From assembly GCA_050953005.1 (NCBI GenBank), contig JBMNLV010000011.1:1-64000 (forward strand): a DNA stretch of 64,000 nt, read 5' to 3'. Shown one piece after another: positions 18,034 to 26,590 of this stretch (position 1 is its first letter; each line of letters starts with the position of its first letter). The notes under the pieces were generated by a model. It did not search any database. It saw only the letters and a list, made by a program, of their open reading frames with translations, and was not told where the DNA came from. The stretch comes from UBA6115 sp050953005 (GTDB lineage: Bacteria > Bacillota > Clostridia > Christensenellales > Aristaeellaceae). The translations under genes and the position numbers were made by a program.

Positions 18034-19676
18034 GAATATAGTGTCTCCTGAATAACCAACAATTCAGCCACACAGGCACGCCAACGGTACCGGCGTGTCT
18101 GTTTTTGTGCTTTCCGACCGGCGAAATAGCGCTGCCAAAAAGAGCCAAATGTAGAGCCTCAGCCGCCTGAACAGGTTCCGGGTCAGGATGGCGGCATGAA
18201 TGTCCACCTCGCTGGTGTGTTTCTGCCGCATCATCACCAGATCAAGCCCATATCGGCGCTTGCAAACACCGATACATCCCTCAATATGACTCCGCTCTCC
18301 TGACTCCTGTCGCTCCAGTGCCAGCGCTTCCTCATACACCTGTCGGTCTTTGGGTGGTCGTCCCAGTTTGGGACCATTCAACCGGATGCCACGCTCCCTG
18401 CACCAGGTGAGATTCTCCCTCGTTCGGTAGATCCTGTCTACCAGTCCCCGCTCCGGATAGTGGCCCGTTTGCTCCTTGTATCGCTCCATCGAAGCCATCA
18501 GTGTTTTGCTTTCGTTGAAGGCATCCCACGAGATTTCCTCAATCCTCGCATAGCCATCGCTCAGGCTCAGCGCCACCTTCGCACCGAACTCCACCGACAC
18601 TGCCGCCTTGCCCCGAACAATCGGTCGCACCCAGGGCTGGTGCAGGCTTACAATCCGGTCATCCACCCGGTGCGTATTGCTGTCATACATCTCCTGCTGC
18701 TGCGCGTACAGCAGCTGGATCACTGCCATGCGCTCCAGCTCCTTTGCGCTCAGCGCGTCCGGATATTTGCTCAGGATGGCTTCCAGATAACCGAGGTTCC
18801 GTTTGACATAGCCCAGCTGCTGACGAATCGCTTTGCGAATCTTCTTGCGCGTTGGTTTCCGGTCCCGGGCAAACCGCAGCCAGTCCCGCCTGGCCAGGTT
18901 CCGGTAGGTTCTGGGCTTATTACCTTCCGTTGCGCCTGCCTTGTGCGCTGTATCAATCATCCCTTCCAGCAGCTCCCGCCCTTCGTTGAGCAGCGAAGCA
19001 TCGGTGGGAAAACGGATGTTCTGCGGAACACAGGTCGCGTCCAGGATCAGCGTCCCTCGGTTGACCGGGCCTCCTCCCTCACTGTCAGCGTCATCATGAT
19101 TGTCGTCATCGGAACCAGGCTCCTTTTCTGCTTTCACCTTTTTACGGCCAATCACATAGTCATTCAACTCTGACAACATCTCCGGCGTGATCCGCTCCCG
19201 AAACCACGTCATCACGCTGGGGTCAAAGGGCCTGACGTTGGTATATTCCGCAAACCCCAGGAAGTACTGCAGATAGGGGTTCTCCCGGATCTCTTCCACC
19301 GTGTCCTCATCTGAAAAACCATAGCGCTTCTTGATAATCAAAGAGCCGATGGCCATCCGGGCCGACTTTGCCGGCTTCCCCTCCCGGGGGTTGCTAAACA
19401 GTGCAGCATACCGCTCCTCAAAGACTTCCCAGGGGATGAGCTCCGACATCCTTACCCATCTGTTCTCGGAATTCAGCCTGACGCCACCAAACAGCGTCGC
19501 GTCTTCAAAAAAGGTCGCCTGGCGTGCTTTCTTCTCGTACATACCGTTTCATCTCCAGTTCAAGTGCAAGGGTTTTGCGTGCTTTCTGCAATTATCCTTG
19601 CACACATGATACCAGAAAATGGCCGGAAGATGTGGATTTGTCTTGTGTTTGGAGTTGTTCAGCAGACACGAATATA
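18034..19676 (-). mobile_element. IS5-superfamily insertion sequence, copy 1
   Basis: The element spans 18041-19669 (1629 bp). Its ends are imperfect inverted repeats: GTGTCTCCTGAATAACC on the left and, inward from the right, GTGTCTGCTGAACAACT. It is flanked by a perfect 7-bp target duplication, GAATATA, at 18034-18040 and 19670-19676, included in these coordinates. It carries one transposase gene on the minus strand. A second copy of equal length lies at 59385-61013 in the opposite orientation. Confidence 0.92.
18064..19542 (-). CDS. DDE transposase (DUF772 / IS5-IS1182 type), copy 1
   Basis: Transposase of 492 residues. The N-terminal DUF772-type domain (about 20-140) includes MAIGSLIIKKRYGFSDEDTV and FDPSVMTWFRERI. 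The DDE catalytic domain starts at ILDATCVPQNIRFPTD (first aspartate). It continues through AKVALSLSDGYARIEEISWD and a late ERSHIEGCIGVCKRRYGLD with the catalytic glutamate. A Glu/Asp-rich insert near residues 150-165 (EPGSDDDNHDDADSEGG) is unusual. The predicted protein is the same as that of copy 2. It is complete, so the element may still move. Confidence 0.88.
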   Translation of the reverse strand: MYEKKARQATFFEDATLFGGVRLNSENRWVRMSELIPWEVFEERYAALFSNPREGKPAKSARMAIGSLIIKKRYGFSDEDTVEEIRENPYLQYFLGFAEYTNVRPFDPSVMTWFRERITPEMLSELNDYVIGRKKVKAEKEPGSDDDNHDDADSEGGGPVNRGTLILDATCVPQNIRFPTDASLLNEGRELLEGMIDTAHKAGATEGNKPRTYRNLARRDWLRFARDRKPTRKKIRKAIRQQLGYVKRNLGYLEAILSKYPDALSAKELERMAVIQLLYAQQQEMYDSNTHRVDDRIVSLHQPWVRPIVRGKAAVSVEFGAKVALSLSDGYARIEEISWDAFNESKTLMASMERYKEQTGHYPERGLVDRIYRTRENLTWCRERGIRLNGPKLGRPPKDRQVYEEALALERQESGERSHIEGCIGVCKRRYGLDLVMMRQKHTSEVDIHAAILTRNLFRRLRLYIWLFLAALFRRSESTKTDTPVPLACLCG

Positions 19677-21159
19677 CTGGTAAAACCAGTGTTGCCGTTG
19701 TGATTAATCCATCTGGTCAACAGGGAAAGAATTTTTCTACAACAAATGAATTTATCCATTTCCTTTATAAAGATGAAAACGGAACGTTAATGAAGGAAAA
19801 TCGTGAAATAGTAAATGCTGATGTTAGAACATTCATGAATAGTGCAAAAGGAGAAAGCGGGAATTACTTACGTTCTTCTGGTAAAACTTGCTTTTACCCA
19901 ATCTATGTTAAGGATAACAATATTATCGGATTTGGAGATGTTTGCGAAGACGATTTTCATCCTTTGAGTTCAAACGTGGTTTCAGGTGATATTATTGAAA
20001 TTTATCCTATTGACGCTGATGGAGTTGAGAGAAAATGGTTGTTTGGGAGGGATACTGTTGAGGATATTATTGATGAGCTAAGCGTAGAAAAAAACAAGAA
20101 CCGGAATGAGTATGAAATAATCAGGACAAAAACCGAAATAAACTACAAAACTGTATGGAATAACCGGTTACATAGTGCAAAACAATACGGTACAAATCTT
20201 TTGACAAAAATGTTTGGAAAAGGAAGTAAGGTGTTTTCATTCCCCAAATCACTATATGCTGTCAAAGAATGTGTTGATATAGCATGCAATCGTGATATGA
20301 GCGCCCTTATAATTGACTATTTTGCTGGGTCTGGGACTACAGCACACGCTATAATGCTTACAAACTCTATGACAAAAAACTGCAATCGTACTTTTATTCT
20401 AGTGGAAATGGGGAAGCATTTTTATACTGCTATGATGCCGCGAGTAAAAAAATCAGCATATGCTGTTCAACCAACAAACTGGATGAATGGAAAACCAACT
20501 ATACGAGATGATGGCGTATCGCAAGTAATAAAGACACTTGTACTGGAAAGCTACGAGGACGCACTTTCTAACATCCGCCTGGACACGGATAAAGGAGAGC
20601 AGCTTTCTGCCCTCTTTGGCGAGGAATACCTGGTGCGTTACATGATCGATACTGAAACAGCGGACAGCCTGCTGGACATTCAGGCCTTCCGCAATCCCTT
20701 CCAGTATCAGATGAAAATTACCGAAAACAACGAAGCCAGGCTGCGCCCGGTGGATGTGGTGGAAACCTTTAACTACCTGATTGGCTTAAGCGTTGCCCGC
20801 CAGAGCACCGTGGACCATTTCCGCGCCAGCCCGGAGCAAGACGGCGCCTATGAAGGCGCGGTGCGCCTTGCCCGGGATGATGGCGGCGAGTATGCCTTCC
20901 AGCAGGTGGAAGGCACTATGCCCGATGGCCGCCGGGCGCTGATTATCTGGCGCACGGTGACGGATGATTTAATCCACAGCAACGCAGCCCTGGACGCCTA
21001 TTTTACCCGCTACCGCATCAACCCGAATGACCGGGAATATGATGTGATCTTCGTCAACGGCGACAATAATCTGGATAACATCCGGGGCGAAAATGAGCAG
21101 TGGAAAGTGGTCATGACAGAGCTGGAGTTCAAGGCCAGGATGTTTGAGGGGGATGGCCT

Positions 21160-22305
21160 ATGAGTAAACAGCATTCATTAAATGAAAAAAAACTTTTCGA
21201 AACATTAGAGAAATGTGGCTTCGAGTTAGAGCATTATGTTCATGGTCTTTTGCGCGAATACCAATGGAATGTTATCAATAACAGAAGCTATATTGATGAT
21301 ACAACCGAAAAAGAGCGGGAAATTGATCTTGTGGCGTATAAGTATAAAGAAGTTGATGGTGTTTGGTATTTTACTGTCTTAGTCATCAGTTGTAAGCAAT
21401 CAACACATAGTGAATGGGCATTTCTTACACAAGAGCGAAAAACCGATGTAAATTTTAATTACAATCCCATACATTTAGTGACTTCCGACAATGAACATCG
21501 TAATATGGTGAAAAACGAATGGGACTCCTATGTACAACATGTAAAAACATCTTCCAGTTTAGTGGACTTATATAGCAGCGATAGTCGTGTATTTGCAAAT
21601 CTTCAATTTAATAAACAATCGTACAATGACGAGGGTAATCAACGGATTTACGCTTCTATTAGTAGCACAATTAAAGCAATGGAAGCAGAGAAAGACAGCC
21701 ACAAAGATACTAAGCTAGAGGGAAAACCAGTATTATACACTTTTTACGCTTTATCCATCTTTAATAAACCTTTCATTGAGATTAAATATAGCGATGATGG
21801 AAAAAAGAGCATCCATGTAGTGAACGAGTTAAAATACATCAACCGTCATATTGTAAACAGAAAAGAAAACTTCTACTTAGTCCATTTTATTTGCAAAGGG
21901 GTGCTTGAAGATTCCATCAAAGCGTATGATGATATCCACAATAGCAATATAGAATATTACGCTAACCTTAGAAAAGATTTTTATTCCAACATCTGGAATC
22001 ATAAACATCGAATAGAGATGGTAAAGAAGGAGTTTATTTCTCGCCTAAGCTGGATGCTATATGTGATAACTATAGGTAAAGATGATTTGATCTGGCTTGA
22101 AGGCCAAGAAGTTGTTGAAATGAGTTTTTCGTATGCAAATGAATTATTGACAATGGACGCTATGTTTAAAAAGGATTTAGATGAAGATCTTCTGCTTTTT
22201 TTCAATACAAATGATAATGCGAAAAAGAGAATAGGGGATCTGCTATTAAAATATTTTCACTATAAAGGCAAATACGAAATAACCAATGATTACCTTCCGT
22301 TTTAG
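21160..22305 (+). CDS. PD-(D/E)XK-like protein in defence operon
   Basis: Protein of 381 residues whose ATG overlaps the methylase stop (ATGA). Near the N-terminus REIDLVAYKYKEVDG followed by YFTVLVISCKQS has the spacing of a PD-(D/E)XK nuclease core: acidic residue, beta strand, then an x-x-K motif. The usual Glu/Asp before the lysine pair is replaced (S-C-K). It may therefore be a variant nuclease or an inactive binding module. The rest of the protein is not recognised. The gene is much more AT-rich than the helicase genes on either side. It lies where an accessory subunit would be expected between a Mod-type and a Res-type gene. Confidence 0.5.
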   Translation: MSKQHSLNEKKLFETLEKCGFELEHYVHGLLREYQWNVINNRSYIDDTTEKEREIDLVAYKYKEVDGVWYFTVLVISCKQSTHSEWAFLTQERKTDVNFNYNPIHLVTSDNEHRNMVKNEWDSYVQHVKTSSSLVDLYSSDSRVFANLQFNKQSYNDEGNQRIYASISSTIKAMEAEKDSHKDTKLEGKPVLYTFYALSIFNKPFIEIKYSDDGKKSIHVVNELKYINRHIVNRKENFYLVHFICKGVLEDSIKAYDDIHNSNIEYYANLRKDFYSNIWNHKHRIEMVKKEFISRLSWMLYVITIGKDDLIWLEGQEVVEMSFSYANELLTMDAMFKKDLDEDLLLFFNTNDNAKKRIGDLLLKYFHYKGKYEITNDYLPF

Positions 22306-22315
22306 GAGATATGTG

Positions 22316-25300
22316 ATGGCAAGACAACGACAACTAAACGATATCCCCTTCAACGACCGCTTGATTTTGTTCCGCTATATGCTGCACCTGTTTGGCAAAA
22401 CCAGCCTGGACAGCCTGGCGGGCGCATTAAACCACAGCGATTATGAAGGCCTGACGGAAAGCCAGAACACCCGTTTCTGGGAATACCTGGACAGGCAAAT
22501 CTTTCTAAAGCCTGAGGGCGTACAACTGTCCCGGGATGAATTGCGGCGGTATGATGAAAACATCTGCCGGTATGTCAGGCAAATCGGGCACAATCGGAGC
22601 GGGCTTCAGCTAAAATATTTTCAGTATATCGCCCTGCTGTTTACAGAAATCTACCTGGACAGGTATTTTGCCGACCGGGAAGCCTTTGCGGCCAGCCTGA
22701 ATGCCTTTGCCCGGGACAAGGAAGCGGAAACCCTGGGGCTGCTTGAGGTAAGCCCCTTTACGCCGGAAGGCATGAACAAGCTGGCGTTTATGAGCGCGAC
22801 CGGCAGCGGCAAAACGCTGATCATGCACTGCAACATCCTGCAATTTTTATATTATTTAAAGCGTGCCCAGACAGGCGGGCAGCGGTTGAACATCAACCAG
22901 GTGATCGTGCTGGCGCCTAACGAAGGCATGAGCAAGCAACATTTGGAGGAGCTGGCGCTTTCCGACATCCGCGCCGCATTGTTTGAGAAGGAAAGAGGCT
23001 TTATTCCCGCCACCAGCAGCCAGGTGATTGTGATTGACATGAACAAGCTGAAGGAAGAGGGTAAGCATAAAACCGTCAGCGTAGACAGCTTTGAACAAAA
23101 CAACCTGGTGCTGGTGGACGAGGCACACCGGGGCCTGCAAGGGGACGTATGGTATGACTACCGCACCCGCCTAAGCCAGGACGGGGGCTTTGCCTTTGAG
23201 TATTCCGCCACCTTTAAGCAGGCGTTGCGGGGCAGCCAGGCCGCCATTCAAGCCATGATGGATGAGTATGGCAAGAGCATCATCATGGATTATTCCTACA
23301 AGTATTTCTATTCCGATGGGTATGGCAAGGACTACCGCATCTATAACCTGCGGGATGATACCCTCCAGAAGCAAAAGGAGCTATACCTGACTGGCTGCCT
23401 GCTCAGCTTCTACCAGCAGATGAAGCTGTACCAGCATAATGGCCAGGCGTACGCGCCCTTTCTGGTGGAAAAGCCGCTGCTGGTGTTTGTAGGCAACCGG
23501 GTAACGGCCACCACCAGCAAGGGCGAGCTGACGGACGTGGAGGAAATACTCACCTTTATTGATGGCTTTGTGCGTAACCGGCGCAGGAGCATTGGCTATA
23601 TTGGAGCGGTGCTTAACGAGGACACCGGGCTGCTGGACAACAAAAACTATGAGCTGTTCTATGGGGATTTTAATCCCTTAAAAAGGCTGAGTAACTTTAG
23701 CCGGGATGTAACGCCCCAGCAAATCTATGAGGATATGCTGCGCATATTGTTCAACGCCGACACCCTGGGGCATGAGCCCCGCCTGATGCTGACCGACCTG
23801 CGCCAGGTGGAGGGAGAGATTGCGCTGAAAATTGGCGAGCAGGGAGAATATTTTGGGGTCATCAACATTGGAGATACGGCCACATTGCTCAAAAACTGCG
23901 AGAAAAAGGGCTTGGACACCAAGACAGAGGAGTTTATATCCGAATCGCTTTTCCAGGCCATCAACCAAGCGGACTCTAACATCCATGTGCTGATTGGCTC
24001 CCGCAAGTTTACCGAGGGCTGGAACAGCTGGCGGGTGTCCACCATGGGCCTCATCAATTTTGCCAAGGGCGAGGGCAGCCAGGCCATCCAGCTGTTTGGC
24101 CGCGGTGTGCGGCTGAAGGGCTACCAGGGCAGATTGAAGCGCAGCAGCAAGCTGGATGTGCCAGCCACCATCCCCAAGGACATCCAAGCCCTGGAAACGC
24201 TGACCATCTTTGGGGTGAAGGCTCAGTACATGGAAGACTTCAAGCGTTTTCTGGAGCTGGAAGAAATGCCCACGGACAAGCCCTTGAGGCATACCCTGCC
24301 GGTGGTGAAGCGCCTGCAAGGCCTGGCAGCTAAGAAACTGCAGGTGATTCGCCTGCCCCAGGGGGTAAGTTTCAAGCGCCAGGCGGCAAGGCTGCTGTTG
24401 ACCAAGCCGGATGAAGGTCTGCTTTCCTATCTGGTGAAAAACCGTGCGGTGCTGGACTGCCGCAGCAAGGTGCAAACCATCCGCTCCAGCTTTGATTGGC
24501 AGCTGGAAGCCACCACACAGGAGCACAAGCTGCCGGATAAGGCGCTGCCCTTCCTGGATTATGCCCGCATCTTTGAGGAACTGCAGCAGTATAAGAATGA
24601 AAAGACGCTGTACAACCTGTCCATCCAGCAGGACAAACTGAAAGAAATCCTGGAAACAGATGGCTGGTATACGATGCTGATCCCCAAAAGTCATATCGCC
24701 TTTGACGGCATGGATAAGCTGCCGCTGTATACGGACTTTGCCATCATGGCGCTGAAGGTATATATCGACAAATTCTTCAAATATCATCGGGAGCAATGGG
24801 AAGCTCCCAAGATGAGTTATCAACCCCTGACAGAAGACGACAGCAACTTTGTGGATGAATACACCTTCCTCTACCAGCCGCAAAGGGACGAAGACAACAG
24901 CTGGGAAGAGATGAAACGGTTTTTGATGGAAGTGGAGAGCCTGCTGCAGAAGGAAAACGGTATCCCTGGATATGAGGAGACCTCGCCCCATGGGATTATC
25001 ACTGCTTTTGACTTCCGCTATCATCTGTATGCGCCTTTAATTCATGTGCAGGGCAAGGGGCTTGAAATCTCCGTATCTCCGGTCAGCCTGAACGCCGGAG
25101 AAAAAACCATGGTAGACCTGCTGAAAGCCTATTGTGATGAACATGCCAGCAGCTTACACCAGATAGACTTGGTGCTGCTGCGCAACAAGAGCAAGGCAGG
25201 TATCGGCTTTTTTGAGGCGGACAATTTTTACCCGGATTATATCCTGTGGATGAACGCCAAGGATGTACAGTACATCACCTTCATTGACCCTAAGGGCTTG

Positions 25301-25558
25301 CGTCTCGTCAGCAGGGATGACCGTAAGGTGCAATTCTACGCATCCATTAAAGAATTGGAAGAGCGATTACTGCCAAGCTATCCCGATAAGCGCATCGTGC
25401 TCAACTCCTTCATTTTATCCAGCACGCCTTCCGCCGAGCTGCGGCAATGGTGGCAGATGGACAAAGCCCAACGCGAGGCCCGGCATGTGCTGTGTCTGGA
25501 TCAAGCAGATTGTATTGAAGTGATGATGGCGAAGGTGTTGTCATCAATCGCCAAATAA
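22316..25558 (+). CDS. DEAD/DEAH helicase-nuclease (type III Res-like)
   Basis: Protein of 1080 residues from ATG 22316, which has AGGAG seven bases upstream; ten earlier in-frame codons overlap the previous gene and are not used. The helicase core has FMSATGSGKTLIM (Walker A, about 160), LVDEAHRG (DEAH, about 266), FEYSATFK (motif III) and QLFGRGVRLKG (motif VI). Near the C-terminus (about 965-1000) PDYILWMNAKDVQYITFIDPKG fits a PD-(D/E)XK active site, as in the Res subunit of type III restriction enzymes. It would translocate on and cleave unmodified DNA. With the methylase broken by an IS, an active nuclease would be dangerous, so it may be silent or dependent on the partner. Confidence 0.8.
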   Translation: MARQRQLNDIPFNDRLILFRYMLHLFGKTSLDSLAGALNHSDYEGLTESQNTRFWEYLDRQIFLKPEGVQLSRDELRRYDENICRYVRQIGHNRSGLQLKYFQYIALLFTEIYLDRYFADREAFAASLNAFARDKEAETLGLLEVSPFTPEGMNKLAFMSATGSGKTLIMHCNILQFLYYLKRAQTGGQRLNINQVIVLAPNEGMSKQHLEELALSDIRAALFEKERGFIPATSSQVIVIDMNKLKEEGKHKTVSVDSFEQNNLVLVDEAHRGLQGDVWYDYRTRLSQDGGFAFEYSATFKQALRGSQAAIQAMMDEYGKSIIMDYSYKYFYSDGYGKDYRIYNLRDDTLQKQKELYLTGCLLSFYQQMKLYQHNGQAYAPFLVEKPLLVFVGNRVTATTSKGELTDVEEILTFIDGFVRNRRRSIGYIGAVLNEDTGLLDNKNYELFYGDFNPLKRLSNFSRDVTPQQIYEDMLRILFNADTLGHEPRLMLTDLRQVEGEIALKIGEQGEYFGVINIGDTATLLKNCEKKGLDTKTEEFISESLFQAINQADSNIHVLIGSRKFTEGWNSWRVSTMGLINFAKGEGSQAIQLFGRGVRLKGYQGRLKRSSKLDVPATIPKDIQALETLTIFGVKAQYMEDFKRFLELEEMPTDKPLRHTLPVVKRLQGLAAKKLQVIRLPQGVSFKRQAARLLLTKPDEGLLSYLVKNRAVLDCRSKVQTIRSSFDWQLEATTQEHKLPDKALPFLDYARIFEELQQYKNEKTLYNLSIQQDKLKEILETDGWYTMLIPKSHIAFDGMDKLPLYTDFAIMALKVYIDKFFKYHREQWEAPKMSYQPLTEDDSNFVDEYTFLYQPQRDEDNSWEEMKRFLMEVESLLQKENGIPGYEETSPHGIITAFDFRYHLYAPLIHVQGKGLEISVSPVSLNAGEKTMVDLLKAYCDEHASSLHQIDLVLLRNKSKAGIGFFEADNFYPDYILWMNAKDVQYITFIDPKGLRLVSRDDRKVQFYASIKELEERLLPSYPDKRIVLNSFILSSTPSAELRQWWQMDKAQREARHVLCLDQADCIEVMMAKVLSSIAK

Positions 25559-25627
25559 TCGATGAATAATGTATCATAAAAAATGTAACTTTGGAGTTGG
25601 TGTGACCGTATGGATTTGGAGGAAAAA

Positions 25628-26314
25628 ATGGCTCTTTATCAAACGATAAACTTTCTGAAAGGTGCAAGGGATTTTATTCAGGCCAAGACCTATGAGCCAA
25701 TTGTTCTTCAACTCATGAATCAGTCTAAGACCGTTTTTCCTGAAGAATATTTTCATGTTAAAGAACAATCACATGGTGAGGCAGATTTTTGCTCAACCAG
25801 TAAAGTGAAATTTGATGCAAAACTGTTGTTCAGCACAGAACAATGCAAATATCTAGCCAGAGGTGATGAAAACCTTATTGATTGGATGCAGTCTCTTAGG
25901 CAGGAGCTTTGGCAAGTGTCGGAAATGCTACTAAATCGAAATCTTGATGAAATACATACTACTCGCCTATACAAAGAAATGTTGCAACGCCTTCCTGATG
26001 AAGATTTTATAGAAAATACAATATACTTTACACCTTATCCAATTGTACCAGCGTTTGAGAGCTCAGTTTATATCCAATTTGCTAGTGATATAATAAGCAT
26101 AACTTATAATGCGCTTGTCACAAAAAATCCTGAAAGGTTCATCAACAAATCAAACTATATAATCTACCCAACATCAGATGCCAAAAAAATGGTTCTTCGA
26201 ATACTAGGTGAAGATAAAAAAGAGTACACCTCTATCGAACCTCTTCTGGAACATATAAGATATGTTCTTATCAACGAACCAAATCTTGATGCTGATATAA
26301 TCTATTATAGGTGA
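25628..26314 (+). CDS. Unknown protein at the end of the defence operon
   Basis: Protein of 228 residues that I do not recognise. ATG 25628 is chosen over ATG 25610 because GGAGG lies five bases before it. It is hydrophilic, without signal peptide or membrane segments, and strongly AT-rich like the PD-(D/E)XK-like gene. It follows the Res-like helicase by 69 bp on the same strand, so it may be the last gene of the operon or separate cargo. No catalytic motif is evident. Confidence 0.55.
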   Translation: MALYQTINFLKGARDFIQAKTYEPIVLQLMNQSKTVFPEEYFHVKEQSHGEADFCSTSKVKFDAKLLFSTEQCKYLARGDENLIDWMQSLRQELWQVSEMLLNRNLDEIHTTRLYKEMLQRLPDEDFIENTIYFTPYPIVPAFESSVYIQFASDIISITYNALVTKNPERFINKSNYIIYPTSDAKKMVLRILGEDKKEYTSIEPLLEHIRYVLINEPNLDADIIYYR

Positions 26315-26590
26315 TTTGTTGGTTTCAGATTCAAAGGTAACAACATGATAGAGTCAATAACTGATAAACAAAAAACTGTGAATCATGTTTTTGAAATCAA
26401 TTATCTCAAACACATCATTCTTTAACCGGGTATTATAGACACTTGTAGATGATTTCTGCTGTGGGATGGATGCTGCAAAATAAGCAAACAAGCAAAGAAA
26501 CAAGGATTTGATTTATAGGATGTGTTGCCTTATGATAAATGTAAATACGAACAGACTTTTTTCTGAAGAGTTAAACAAGGGTGCCAAGAT

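Larger units (their letters stand above)
16393..21163 (+). pseudogene. Beta-class DNA adenine methylase, interrupted by IS
   Basis: Site-specific DNA methyltransferase split by an insertion sequence at 18041-19669. The left part ends LLDATFPEY. After removing the IS and one GAATATA duplication, the frame continues TGKTSVAVVINPSG to the stop at 21163, giving 1044 residues. Motif IV DPPFN (about residue 484) comes before motif I DYFAGSGTTAHA (about 765): the beta order typical of type III Mod enzymes. An N-terminal region of about 430 residues (opening with DKSDLDFGIYRIMN) precedes the catalytic core. Because motifs IV and I lie on opposite sides of the IS, the present allele should be inactive. 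The stretch 17640-20530 is distinctly AT-rich against GC-rich ends. Confidence 0.85.

Noticed and set aside
13529..25558. A standard DISARM or BREX system
   Set aside because: No DrmA, DrmB (DUF1998), DrmC phospholipase-D type, BrxL, PglZ or BrxC-like protein is encoded. Only the SNF2 helicase and methylase resemble DISARM class 1 parts.
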